In this document: positions 42,421 through 50,272 of the stretch, piece after piece
How positions within the stretch are numbered: the stretch's first letter is position 1
Layout: the number at the start of each line of letters is the position of its first letter
Assembly (NCBI RefSeq): GCF_009696275.1
Contig: NZ_VUMI01000026.1
Coordinates: forward strand, 21,334-85,333
Origin: Eisenbergiella porci
Lineage (GTDB): Bacteria; Bacillota; Clostridia; Lachnospirales; Lachnospiraceae
Direction: 5' to 3'
DNA length: 64,000 nucleotides
The notes under the pieces: generated by a model
Told to the model about the DNA's origin: nothing
The model's database searches: none
The model's input: only the letters and a program-made list of their open reading frames with translations
Position numbers and translations under genes: made by a program

Positions 42421-43749
42421 ATGATGGAAAAAAAGAGCTATACCTACGAGGAGGCAGTGGATTATGCCCTGCAGATCCCCAAATTTACGAAGAAAAATAC
42501 ACCTGAGGACACCCGAAGGTTTTATGAATATCTGGGAAGGCCGGGCGAACGGTCGGGCATGATCCATGTGGCGGGAACAAACGGAAAAGGATCAGTATGT
42601 TCCTATATTAATGCTGTTTTAAGCGGCGCGGGCCGGAGGACCGGTCTTTTCACCTCCCCGCATCTGGTGGATGTGAGGGAGCGCTTCCGGCTCGACGGGG
42701 AAATGATTTCCAAAGAGGAATTTGCCCGCTGTTTTAATCAGGTGATGGACAGCGTAAAGGCCTTTTGTGAAAAAAATCAGGAGGAATACCATCCCACTTT
42801 TTTTGAAATGCTGTTTTTCATATCCATGCTTTGGTTTCAGGAAAAACGGGCAGACTATATTATACTGGAAACGGGAATGGGCGGACGCCTGGACGCTACC
42901 AACGTTATCGAAAAACCGCTGGTAACGGTCATCACCCGCATCGGCCTTGATCATACGGAGTATCTGGGGAATACGAAGGCCGAAATCGCCGGGGAAAAGG
43001 CCGGAATTATTAAAAAAGGCGTCCCTGTCGTATTTTGGGAGCAGGAAGAAGAGGTAAACGAGGTTATTGTCAAAAAAGCCCGTGAAATGTCGGCGGAAGT
43101 GATTCCTGTGTCAGAAAAACAAGTTGTTTTATTTAAATTTAAGAATAAAAGCGTTGATTTTTCCATGCGCTCTGGGTATTATGAATATATTAGGGCCAGC
43201 CTGTCAACCAGGGCAGTTTACCAGAAGGAGAACGCCGCGCTGGCCGTTTGCGCTCTGGAGGTGCTCTCACGAAGCTGCCCGGTTACCAGGCAGCAGGTTG
43301 AAAACGGGCTGTCGCAGGCAAAATGGGAAGGCCGGATGGAAGAAGTCCTGCCCGGTGTTTTTATTGACGGCGCCCACAATGAAGATGGTATGCAGGCTTT
43401 CCTGGAAAGCGTCCGGGAGGACGGCTGCCGTGGGAAAAGGCATCTGCTGTTTTCCGCTGTGGCGGACAAACGGGTGGAGCCGATGGCACAGCGTATTGTG
43501 GACAGCGGGCTTTTTGAGGATGTGGCCATTGCAAGGCTGGACAGCGCGAGAAGCCTGACGGAGGAACAGCTGGATTCGCTCTGGAGAGGAAGGAACCAGG
43601 TTAGGATCTATCACAGCCCGGAGCAGGCCATGGAGACGCTGCTGGAAAAGAAGCGGCCTGAGGACGAGGTCTATGCCGCAGGGAGCCTGTATCTGGCCGG
43701 CCAGCTGAAAGCATACCTTGAGAAAAGAAAACAGAAGCAGCAGCTGTAA
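42421..43749 (+). CDS. folC: Folylpolyglutamate synthase/dihydrofolate synthase
   Basis: This 442-residue Mur-ligase-like enzyme adds glutamate to folates and may also make dihydrofolate. The ATP loop is HVAGTNGKGSVCSYIN; folate-site and metal residues lie in FTSPHLVDVRERFRLDG; further conserved segments are ETGMGGRLDATNVI, ITRIGLDHTEYLG, WEGRMEEVLPGVFIDGAHN and the C-terminal nucleotide-fold domain. GAGGCAGAAG precedes tandem ATGs at 42421/42424. Its order after valS is common in Firmicutes. It probably shares the valS transcript, although the 168-base gap could contain its own promoter. Confidence 0.95.
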   Translation: MMEKKSYTYEEAVDYALQIPKFTKKNTPEDTRRFYEYLGRPGERSGMIHVAGTNGKGSVCSYINAVLSGAGRRTGLFTSPHLVDVRERFRLDGEMISKEEFARCFNQVMDSVKAFCEKNQEEYHPTFFEMLFFISMLWFQEKRADYIILETGMGGRLDATNVIEKPLVTVITRIGLDHTEYLGNTKAEIAGEKAGIIKKGVPVVFWEQEEEVNEVIVKKAREMSAEVIPVSEKQVVLFKFKNKSVDFSMRSGYYEYIRASLSTRAVYQKENAALAVCALEVLSRSCPVTRQQVENGLSQAKWEGRMEEVLPGVFIDGAHNEDGMQAFLESVREDGCRGKRHLLFSAVADKRVEPMAQRIVDSGLFEDVAIARLDSARSLTEEQLDSLWRGRNQVRIYHSPEQAMETLLEKKRPEDEVYAAGSLYLAGQLKAYLEKRKQKQQL

Positions 43750-43815
43750 GAAAGCGCACGGCTGCAGCAGCTTTCCATATCCGGTGCGGATGCGCCGGCA
43801 GAATGAGGTGTTTTT

Positions 43816-43974
43816 ATGATGATAGATTTTGAGGAAGAACTGAAGAAATTTCATCCCAGCCTTGAAGTAGACGAGGTGGAGGAAGCCATATATAACCATG
43901 ATTTAACGGACCTGACAGACCTGCTGGTGGAAATCGAAAAGAACAGGAAAACAGCAAAGAGCACAGAGGAATAG
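43816..43974 (+). CDS. Small acidic protein of 52 residues, unknown function
   Basis: A 52-codon gene lies between folC and the TPR gene, with GAGG 8 bases before ATG 43816 and the stop 12 bases before the next start. The product is predicted helical, rich in Glu/Asp/Leu, for example DFEEELKKF and DLTDLLVEIEKN, with no membrane segment or Cys. The tight spacing and good ribosome site support expression in one operon with the zinc-ribbon/TPR gene. I do not recognise a domain. Confidence 0.65.
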   Translation: MMIDFEEELKKFHPSLEVDEVEEAIYNHDLTDLTDLLVEIEKNRKTAKSTEE

Positions 43975-43986
43975 AGGATTGCCGTT

Positions 43987-45396
43987 ATGAATTGTTATAA
44001 TTGTGGCGCAGAGCTTACGGAACACGATTTCTGTACGAACTGCGGCGCCGATGTGGCGCGGTATAAGAAGGTCGTCAGCGTATCCAATTTTTACTATAAT
44101 GATGGTCTGGAGAAAGCGAACGTACGGGATCTTTCAGGCGCAGTTGTAAGCCTGACGGAATGTCTGAAACTGAATAAGATGAATATTGAAGCGAGGAACC
44201 TTCTGGGACTCGTATATTTTGAGATGGGTGAAACCGTGGATGCCCTCAGCGAATGGGTCATCAGCAAGAATCTCCAGCCGGAGAAGAACATTGCCGACGC
44301 CTATATCGAAGCTGTGCAGAACAGCCCCAGCCAGCTGGAAAACCTGAACCAGGCGATTAAGAAATACAACCAGGCCCTGGTGTACTGCAGGCAGGGAAGC
44401 CTGGATCTGGCGCTGATCCAGCTTCGCAAGGTGCTCTCCATCAATTCCAAATTCCTGCGCGCCCATCAGCTTCTGGCCCTTCTTCATATTCATAATGAGG
44501 ATTGGGATAAGGCGAAAAGGGAGCTTGTGAAGTGCAGCAGGATTGATGTGGGCAACACCATGACGCTTCGTTACATGAAGGAGGTAAACGCTGCCCTGAA
44601 TGTGGACGAAGGTGTGAAAAATGTCCACAAAGCCGCGAAAACTGAGGATGTTATCAAATATCAGAGCGGAAACGAAACCATCATCCAGCCTCTTGCCGTA
44701 AAGGAGCCGAAAAAGAACTATACCGGACTTCTTTATCTGCTTGGCGGCGTGGCAATCGGCCTGGCTGTTTCCCTGACCCTGATTCTTCCCGGCAGGCTCC
44801 AGAGCCTGAAAGCCCAGCTGAACGAAGAAAGCAGAAGTATCGGCGAGCAGCTGGATAAGAAAAATGCAGAGCTTACGGATATGCAGAAGCAGCTGGATAC
44901 CCTGACCGCAAAGAATGATGAACTGAATTCGGAGCTGGAGGTCTATGCAGGTAAGGACGGTACGCTGCAGACTGTTGAGGATTTGCTGAATGCGGCATAC
45001 ACCTACCTGGATACGCCGGAGGATATGGAGAAGATATCCCAGGCGCTGGAAGGAATCGATAAGGAAGCCATGCAGTCCGATACGATTTCCGAGGCATATA
45101 AGAATCTGTACGCCAAGCTGCTGGAGACTGTGGGCCCCAAGATTAGCGAGGCTTACACGAACAGCGGGAATAAATCCTACAAGGCGGGAGATTACGAGAA
45201 CGCCATCCTGGATTTGGAAAAGGCATTTTCCTACGATGAAACCAATGGGGACGCTCTTTTTATCCTGGGCAACGCCTATAAGAAAAAAGGCGACAGCAAG
45301 AACGCCGCCAAAATATACAACCAGGTAATTGAACAATTCCCGAATACGGAAAAGGCCCGCCGGGCCAAGGACTATCTGAAGGAGCTGGAATCCTGA
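43987..45396 (+). CDS. Zinc-ribbon/TPR membrane protein
   Basis: This 469-residue protein begins with a zinc ribbon (CYNCGAELTEHDFCTNCGA, residues 3-21) and then about four tetratricopeptide repeats (about 35-200) facing the cytosol. One membrane helix follows (about 244-264, LLYLLGGVAIGLAVSLTLIL), then a coiled coil (about 270-320), and further TPR units near the C-terminus (AYTNSGNKSYKAGDYENAIL) placed outside the membrane. TPRs on both faces suggest a scaffold linking cytosolic and envelope partners. GAGG precedes ATG 43987. It lies directly upstream of the spoIIA operon but is separated from it by a strong terminator. The partners are unknown. Confidence 0.85.
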   Translation: MNCYNCGAELTEHDFCTNCGADVARYKKVVSVSNFYYNDGLEKANVRDLSGAVVSLTECLKLNKMNIEARNLLGLVYFEMGETVDALSEWVISKNLQPEKNIADAYIEAVQNSPSQLENLNQAIKKYNQALVYCRQGSLDLALIQLRKVLSINSKFLRAHQLLALLHIHNEDWDKAKRELVKCSRIDVGNTMTLRYMKEVNAALNVDEGVKNVHKAAKTEDVIKYQSGNETIIQPLAVKEPKKNYTGLLYLLGGVAIGLAVSLTLILPGRLQSLKAQLNEESRSIGEQLDKKNAELTDMQKQLDTLTAKNDELNSELEVYAGKDGTLQTVEDLLNAAYTYLDTPEDMEKISQALEGIDKEAMQSDTISEAYKNLYAKLLETVGPKISEAYTNSGNKSYKAGDYENAILDLEKAFSYDETNGDALFILGNAYKKKGDSKNAAKIYNQVIEQFPNTEKARRAKDYLKELES

Positions 45397-45465
45397 GCCG
45401 TATTTGAAACGGCGTATGCCGAACTCCAGGAGGAAAAAATAAATATCCAATTAAATATCACTTAC

Positions 45466-45529
45466 AAAAGAGAACTTTCATGGACGCACGGCCCCTGGCC
45501 GGATGCGTATGCATGAGGTTCTCTTTTTT
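45466..45529 (+). terminator. Terminator before the spoIIA operon
   Basis: AAAAGAGAAC pairs with GTTCTCTTTT, with an inner ACGCA/TGCGT and GGCC-rich stem, ending in TTTTTT. It isolates the spoIIA operon from upstream transcription. Confidence 0.85.
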
Positions 45530-45580
45530 AACGCCGGTCAGACAGGGGTTCTGGCAGTAACTGTGAGAAAGGAGAAACAT

Positions 45581-45976
45581 ATGGAGGAGGATTTTAAGTC
45601 AATGAATAGCAGGGAAAATGAACAGCTGAAGGTGACCAGCCAGGCCGAGGTGGCGGACGCTGCAAGGATGGCGGGCGATTATCAAATTATTGATAACTAT
45701 CTGTGCATCCGGATGCCGGAGGAGGTGGATCACCACCGTTCCGATGAAATCTGTAAAAATGCGGACCACTATATCCTGGAATCCCAGGTGGGCAATGTGG
45801 TCTTTGATTTTGAGGATACCCATTTTATGGACAGCTCAGGAATCGGCATTCTCATTGGAAGATACAAGCTCATTTCCTGCTTCGGAGGAAAGGTTTTTGT
45901 GCTTCATGCGGGCAGGCAGATCCGGCGTATGCTCCAGCTTGCCGGGCTGGACAGAATTGTGGAAATCATGGAATGA
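45581..45976 (+). CDS. spoIIAA: Anti-sigma-F factor antagonist SpoIIAA
   Basis: This 131-residue STAS-domain protein, in its unphosphorylated form, releases sigma F from SpoIIAB in the forespore. The phosphorylation site is the Ser pair in THFMDSSGIGILIGRY. AAAGGAG stands before ATG 45581; a longer open frame from 45503 crosses the terminator. Compared with the usual 115-117 residues, it has a short hydrophilic N-terminal extension of about 20 residues before the first strand. The operon order spoIIAA-spoIIAB-sigF is standard. A sigma-H promoter is expected between 45530 and 45570; only weak matches were seen. Confidence 0.93.
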   Translation: MEEDFKSMNSRENEQLKVTSQAEVADAARMAGDYQIIDNYLCIRMPEEVDHHRSDEICKNADHYILESQVGNVVFDFEDTHFMDSSGIGILIGRYKLISCFGGKVFVLHAGRQIRRMLQLAGLDRIVEIME

Positions 45977-46066
45977 AACATTCAATCAACGGCGGCTGCC
46001 CTACGTCTTGCAGCTGCTTTGGGATTACATTTTGCAGATGCCGCCAGACGGCAGAATGGAGGAGAA

Positions 46067-46522
46067 ATGAACAACGAAATGAAATTGGAATTTGACGCGG
46101 TTTCGGAAAATGAGGGGTTTGCCAGAGTGGCCGTAGCCGCCTTCATCACACCGCTTGATCCTACACTGGAGGAGGTGGCGGACATAAAAACCGCCGTGTC
46201 CGAAGCGGTCACTAACGCCATTATCCACGGCTATGCGGGCTGGTCCGGGGATGAGCCGGGCAAGGTGGAGGTCAGATGCTGCCTGCGGGGAGATGTATTA
46301 CATATCGAAATCGAAGATAAGGGCAGAGGGATTGCGGATGTGGAACAGGCCATGGAGCCGCTGTTTACCACCAGGCCGGATATGGACCGTTCCGGTATGG
46401 GTTTTGCCTTCATGGAGGCCTTTATGGACGATTTGGATGTGACAAGCGAGCCGGGAAGAGGAACTCTTGTAAAAATGGAAAAGAAGCTGGGAACTCTTTC
46501 CTGGTCGGAAGATGAGGAGTAG
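46067..46522 (+). CDS. spoIIAB: Anti-sigma F factor / SpoIIAA kinase SpoIIAB
   Basis: This 151-residue GHKL-type kinase holds sigma F inactive and phosphorylates SpoIIAA. It has the N box (VSEAVTNAIIHGYAG), IEDKGRGIADVEQAM (G1) and GMGFAFMEAFMD (G2), all cytosolic. ATG 46067 is preceded by GGAGGAGAA; an upstream frame extension to 46019 is not supported. The gap of 90 bases to spoIIAA is longer than the usual few bases. The stop is 3 bases before the sigF start, so those two are coupled. Confidence 0.95.
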   Translation: MNNEMKLEFDAVSENEGFARVAVAAFITPLDPTLEEVADIKTAVSEAVTNAIIHGYAGWSGDEPGKVEVRCCLRGDVLHIEIEDKGRGIADVEQAMEPLFTTRPDMDRSGMGFAFMEAFMDDLDVTSEPGRGTLVKMEKKLGTLSWSEDEE

Positions 46523-46525
46523 TGC

Positions 46526-47266
46526 ATGGAGGAAATATCAGTACTGATTGCACAGGCGCAGGCCGGGGATAATTCGGCCAGAGAAGTACTGATAGAGAAA
46601 AACCTGGGACTCGTTCATCACATCGTGAAACGCTTCTCAGGCCGGGGATACGATATGGAGGATCTGTTCCAGATTGGGACCATAGGGCTGATCAAGGCAA
46701 TAGATAAGTTTGATCTGTCCTTTGACGTCCGTTTTTCCACCTATGCGGTCCCCATGATAAGCGGTGAAATCAAACGGTTTCTGCGGGATGACGGCCTTGT
46801 TAAGGTGAGCCGTACCCTGAAGGAAAACGGTTGGAAGATAAAGCAGGCCGCGGAGCGGCTGGGCCATCAGTACGGCAGGGACGCCACACTGGAGGAAATT
46901 TCAGGGGAAACGGGCATTGCCAAGGAGGATATCGTCATGGCTATGGAGGCCAATGTGGAGGTGGAATCTATTTATAAGACCATTTATCAGTCTGACGGCA
47001 ATGAGGTACAGCTTCTGGACAAGGTGGCGGCGGGAGACTGCCAGTCAGGCTGTCTGGACGAAGAAAAGGAAAAGCTTCTGGATCATATGCTTCTCAATCA
47101 GCTGCTGGACAGCCTGAGCGAGACGGAGCGTGAGCTGATTGAGATGCGCTATTTCCAGGACAAGACCCAGACTGAGGTGGCCGGGGTCCTGGGAATCAGC
47201 CAGGTACAGGTGAGCAGGCTGGAGAAAAAAATATTGCTGCGCATGCGGGAGCAGCTGGTGTGCTGA
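46526..47266 (+). CDS. sigF: Forespore RNA polymerase sigma factor SigF
   Basis: This 246-residue sigma-70-family factor is the first compartment-specific sigma factor in sporulation. Region 2 is seen as EKNLGLVHHIVKRFSGRGYD followed by DLFQIGTIGLIKAIDKFD and RFSTYAVPMISGEIKRFLRD; region 4 as LIEMRYFQDKTQTEVAGVLG with ISQVQVSRLEKKIL. Region 1.1 is absent, as in SigF. GAGGAG lies before ATG 46526. It ends the spoIIA operon; the next gene has its own promoter. Confidence 0.95.
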   Translation: MEEISVLIAQAQAGDNSAREVLIEKNLGLVHHIVKRFSGRGYDMEDLFQIGTIGLIKAIDKFDLSFDVRFSTYAVPMISGEIKRFLRDDGLVKVSRTLKENGWKIKQAAERLGHQYGRDATLEEISGETGIAKEDIVMAMEANVEVESIYKTIYQSDGNEVQLLDKVAAGDCQSGCLDEEKEKLLDHMLLNQLLDSLSETERELIEMRYFQDKTQTEVAGVLGISQVQVSRLEKKILLRMREQLVC

Positions 47267-47273
47267 AAATTCA

Positions 47274-47302
47274 TTGATCAGGATTTCGGCAGGGTATATA
47301 AT
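47274..47302 (+). promoter_or_regulatory. Promoter of the sortase gene
   Basis: TTGATC (47274-47279), 17 bases and TATAAT (47297-47302) form a good promoter immediately after sigF. The hairpin at 47315-47343 lies in the resulting 5' untranslated region. Confidence 0.7.
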
Positions 47303-47314
47303 AAAGTCAAACAG

Positions 47315-47343
47315 GGTAACCGTTCGGTTCTTTCACGGTTACC
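47315..47343 (+). repeat. Perfect GGTAACCGT/ACGGTTACC hairpin in the sortase leader
   Basis: A perfect 9-bp stem with an 11-base loop begins about 5-6 bases after the expected transcription start. The loop length and GTAAC core match the dispersed elements at 32597 and 53680. It may stabilise or regulate the srtB mRNA. Confidence 0.6.
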
Positions 47344-47405
47344 TGAGCTGGTACTTTTGTCTGTGGGATGAATTTTTAAATATGCACTGAAAGAAAGAGG
47401 CACAT

Positions 47406-48182
47406 ATGAAAAAATGGATTGGAATTCTGGTTCCCCTGTGCGCAGTTGTTGTCCTTATCGTGGCCTGCGTAAATCTGGGCGGTATTTTTGTGGAATACAG
47501 CAAGGGAGCGGCGGAATATAAGGAGCTGCAGGAATATGTGAATACGGATGCGGCGGCCGCTGCGGAAACGGTGACGGATGCGCCTGAGGATGATTTTTTT
47601 ATGCCGGAGATAGACTTTGAAGCGCTGAAGGATAAAAATCAGGACTTCAGATACTGGCTATATATCCCGGCCCTGGAACTGAATTATCCGGTGGTCCAGG
47701 GGGCGGATAATGAGGCGTATCTTTATAAGACCTTTGAGGGTGAGAAGAACAGCGCAGGCTGCATATTTATGGATGCCGGCAATTCGCCGGATTTGTCGGA
47801 CAGGAATACGGTGATTTACGGGCATAACATGAAGAACCGCACCATGTTCGGATCCCTGAAGAAGTTTATCCAGGAAGAGGGGATGGCCGACGGGAATCCC
47901 TGGTTTTATCTCTATACGGAGGATAAAGCGGTCAGATACCGGATTATTTCCTATTATACGACGGTAAGCGGCAGCGATACCTATCAGTCCGTTTATACGG
48001 ACGAGGATTATGACAGCTATCTGGATATGATACTTCGGAAATCGCTTTTTAAAGGATATCAGGAAGCGTCCACGCAGGGAAGGCCGGATATGGTCACGCT
48101 GTCCACCTGCCACGGAAAAGCCGGCGGCACGGGGCGGTTTGTCGTGCATGGCGTGGTTGATGAAGTCAGGCAGATGAAGTAA
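47406..48182 (+). CDS. srtB: Class B sortase
   Basis: This 258-residue membrane-anchored transpeptidase has an N-terminal helix (residues about 5-27), a linker of about 60 residues, then the sortase barrel. The catalytic His is in RNTVIYGHNMKN, the catalytic Cys in VTLSTCHGKAG and the Arg in GTGRFVVHG. GLKKF and the long helical insertion fit class B. It joins sorting-signal proteins to the wall or other partners; no substrate with an NPXTN-like signal is seen in this window. AAAGAGG precedes ATG 47406. The last codons contain the first copy of a degenerate GATGAAG repeat that continues after the stop. Confidence 0.93.
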   Translation: MKKWIGILVPLCAVVVLIVACVNLGGIFVEYSKGAAEYKELQEYVNTDAAAAAETVTDAPEDDFFMPEIDFEALKDKNQDFRYWLYIPALELNYPVVQGADNEAYLYKTFEGEKNSAGCIFMDAGNSPDLSDRNTVIYGHNMKNRTMFGSLKKFIQEEGMADGNPWFYLYTEDKAVRYRIISYYTTVSGSDTYQSVYTDEDYDSYLDMILRKSLFKGYQEASTQGRPDMVTLSTCHGKAGGTGRFVVHGVVDEVRQMK

Positions 48183-48263
48183 GGGAAGTAAGACAGATAA
48201 AGATAGATGAAGTGAAACAGATGAAGCCAGGCAGATGACAGATGAAATGAAACAGATGAAGCC
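48159..48263 (+). repeat. Direct repeats at the end of srtB
   Basis: Two near-identical 23-base copies starting GATGAAGTGAAACAG (48206-48228 and 48241-48263, one mismatch) and a weaker copy overlapping the srtB stop (48159-48182) form a decayed repeat cluster. A GC-rich hairpin GGACCCGG/CCGGGTCC follows at 48280-48312. From about 48365 the DNA becomes clearly AT-rich. Confidence 0.6.
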
Positions 48264-48410
48264 GCCGGAAAACAGGCGCGGACCCGGGCGCCGGCAGGCA
48301 TGAGCCGGGTCCGGGGCTGTAATTTCCAAAGCCGCAATAAAGAGTGCAGCTGTTCTGTCCCTTCACAATTATTAAATAGTTACATAAAGTAATAAAATTT
48401 AAAAATATAC

Positions 48411-48439
48411 TTGCTTTTTTAACTGTATGGGTGTAGTAT
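48411..48439 (+). promoter_or_regulatory. Promoter of the riboswitch-CAP unit
   Basis: TTGCTT (48411-48416), 17 bases and TAGTAT (48434-48439) lie about 50 bases before the first riboswitch. Confidence 0.6.
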
Positions 48440-48489
48440 GAAGTTAGATAAAATCATCATACATCATTTAATCATCATATACATCTAAT

Positions 48490-48572
48490 TCAACACTTGG
48501 CAAACTTATTGAAAGATAAGGACGCAAAGCTACAGGGCCTTCCCTCTATAAGAGGTTGGCAGCCAGTTGCCT
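48490..48572 (+). promoter_or_regulatory. Cyclic-di-GMP-I (GEMM) riboswitch, first copy
   Basis: This leader has the GEMM-I signature: a CACTTGGCAAAC start, a GAAA tetraloop hairpin (TTATTGAAAGATAAG), then GGACGCAAAGC, AGGGCC and the closing GGCAGCCAGTTGCC. These elements build the c-di-GMP pocket and its tetraloop receptor. It is followed by its own intrinsic terminator at 48605-48644, so ligand binding should control read-through. Confidence 0.9.
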
Positions 48573-48604
48573 GATACATAGTAAAAGCGTATGTATTTGC
48601 AATG

Positions 48605-48644
48605 ATAGCCTTGGTCTCCTTACAGACGCAAGACTATTTTTTTT
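48605..48644 (+). terminator. Terminator of the first c-di-GMP riboswitch
   Basis: A stem of ATAG/CTAT, CTTG/CAAG and TCT/AGA ends in eight T residues. It lies 33 bases after the first aptamer and before the second. Confidence 0.8.
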
Positions 48645-48679
48645 ACTATCAGGCCTTTGCACTTGAAAAAGGCGTGAAA

Positions 48680-48768
48680 ACTACATTTGGCAAACTTATT
48701 GAAAAGTAAGGACGCAAAGCTACAGGGCCTTCCCTTCAGAAAGGATGGCAGCCAGCTGCCGGTACCGT
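48680..48768 (+). promoter_or_regulatory. Cyclic-di-GMP-I (GEMM) riboswitch, second copy
   Basis: This repeats the core of the first aptamer almost exactly: TTTGGCAAAC, a GAAA loop, GGACGCAAAGC, AGGGCC and GGCAGCCAGCTGCC. The loop of the second helix differs. A hairpin GATAATC-GAAG-GATTATC (48781-48798) followed by CACTACTTTT acts as a possible second expression platform 78 bases before the CAP gene. Confidence 0.9.
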
Positions 48769-48876
48769 AAGGTACTGTAAGATAATCGAAGGATTATCAC
48801 TACTTTTAAATAACCGAATATGCCTAGTAGTTTTCCATCATTTTTCAATCGACACGATTTGAAAGGATGAAGGAAA

Positions 48877-49389
48877 ATGAAGAAAGCAATCATCACCATA
48901 TTAGCAGTTTTAACAGTTATCGTAACAACAATGGCACCCGCATCCACAATGAAAGCGGAAGCAGCAACAGCAGATCAGACAATGACAATGAATGCAAGAC
49001 TTCTTGCAGATATCAATAATTTGAGAGCAGAGCAGGGACTTCCCGCACTGACACTTGACAATGAATTAAACAGCTTCGCAGCACTAAGAAGTGAAGAAAT
49101 CACATCTCTTTGGAGCCATACCCGTCCCGATGGAACAAGTGGATGCGATATGATAAGTTCCAACAAATGGCGCGGCGAGAACCTTTCCTATATTACATAC
49201 GGAAGCTTCGGTTTTTCAGAGCAAGAACAGAACACCGCAGCAGACAGCGTATTCGCAAGCCTGAAGGCAAGCCCTTCACATTACAGCAACATGGTAAGCG
49301 GCAACTATACTAAGATTGGTATCTATACATATATTACCAACACCGGTTCCGGCGTTAAGCTTTCCACCGCTTACATGTTCTCCAACTAA
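48877..49389 (+). CDS. Secreted CAP-domain (SCP/PR1-like) protein under c-di-GMP control
   Basis: This 170-residue secreted protein has a signal peptide (residues 1 to about 29: basic start, core AIITILAVLTVIVTTM, likely cleavage after MKAEA). A CAP domain follows with MNARLLADINNLRAEQGLPA, the His of LWSHTRPDG, WRGENLSYI, and SPSHYSNMVSGNYTKIGIYT. It is among the shorter CAP proteins and has no wall-binding or sorting motif. AAGGAAA precedes ATG 48877. Two tandem c-di-GMP riboswitches make it a c-di-GMP-responsive extracellular protein, perhaps for surface attachment. Its AT-rich, A-ending codons differ from neighbouring genes and suggest acquisition. Biochemical function of bacterial CAP proteins is unresolved. 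Confidence 0.88.
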   Translation: MKKAIITILAVLTVIVTTMAPASTMKAEAATADQTMTMNARLLADINNLRAEQGLPALTLDNELNSFAALRSEEITSLWSHTRPDGTSGCDMISSNKWRGENLSYITYGSFGFSEQEQNTAADSVFASLKASPSHYSNMVSGNYTKIGIYTYITNTGSGVKLSTAYMFSN

Positions 49390-49435
49390 GACAACTACTT
49401 AATTTTGATAGATGATATGATGATGATTGGAAAAG

Positions 49436-49462
49436 CAGCAGTTTGATCAACTGCTGTTTTTT
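49436..49462 (+). terminator. Terminator of the CAP gene
   Basis: CAGCAGTT and AACTGCTG form a perfect 8-bp stem with a 5-base loop, followed by TTTTTT. Confidence 0.9.
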
Positions 49463-49639
49463 CATGGGCAAAATTTTTTCATCACTGGATTTTCAGGAGA
49501 ATGTGTATAAAAAAGAAGAATCTCCATATTACTAACGTGTGAATGAAACAGCGAAATTATGGAAATGAAAGGCCGGATTGTACAGGCGGGAAGCGCGGCG
49601 TTCCCGACGGACGTAAAAGACCGGCCGGAAAGGGGCGGT

Positions 49640-50272
49640 ATGGCATCACAGGAAACTTTATACCTGAAGCTGGAACGGAATGTGGAGGTAGAAAAGGAGG
49701 ATGTGCAGCTTTCTGATTTAGGAAAGCTGGTATGTGCGAATAAGGATATCCTGGCTCACGCAAAAGCCATGAAGATATATAAATTCAGGGACACCAAGCC
49801 TCAGCGCCAGGTGGTGAGCGTGATGAAAATCATCGAATCCCTTCAGAAGCTATATCCGGAGCTGACTGTGGAAAACCTGGGCGAGACGGATATCATTATG
49901 GAACGGGTCAGGGTGAAACGGGAAAAGGGGCCGGCGCAGTGGCTGAAGATTGCGTTCGTCTGCCTTATCTGTTTTTTCGGAACGGCCTTTACCATCATGG
50001 CTTTTCATAATGATATCGGGATCAATAAGGTATTCATGAAGGTTTATGAAATGATAGCGGGAGAAGCGTCAGACGGCTTTACCATACTGGAGGTGGCATA
50101 CTCCATCGGGCTTGCCATTGGGATTATCGTATTCTTCAACCATATCGGCGGAAGGAGGATTACAAAGGACCCCACGCCTATCGAGGTGGAAATGCGCATA
50201 TATGAGGATGACGTGAACAATGCGCTGGTGGAAACTGCGGACAGGGAGGGAAAGACCATTGATGTTTCTTAA
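49640..50272 (+). CDS. spoVAA: Stage V sporulation protein AA
   Basis: This 210-residue membrane protein is one of the SpoVA set that moves dipicolinic acid into the forespore. An N-terminal soluble part starts TLYLKLERNVEVEKEDVQLS and continues to ENLGETDIIMERVRVKREKG, followed by two membrane helices (about residues 103-123 and 147-170). ATG 49640 has AAAGGGG upstream and matches the family start; upstream ATGs at 49559 and 49565 are not supported. A sigma-F/G-like pair GTATA (49505-49509) and CATATTA (49525-49531) with 15 bases between lies upstream, a weak match. It overlaps spoVAB. Confidence 0.92.
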   Translation: MASQETLYLKLERNVEVEKEDVQLSDLGKLVCANKDILAHAKAMKIYKFRDTKPQRQVVSVMKIIESLQKLYPELTVENLGETDIIMERVRVKREKGPAQWLKIAFVCLICFFGTAFTIMAFHNDIGINKVFMKVYEMIAGEASDGFTILEVAYSIGLAIGIIVFFNHIGGRRITKDPTPIEVEMRIYEDDVNNALVETADREGKTIDVS

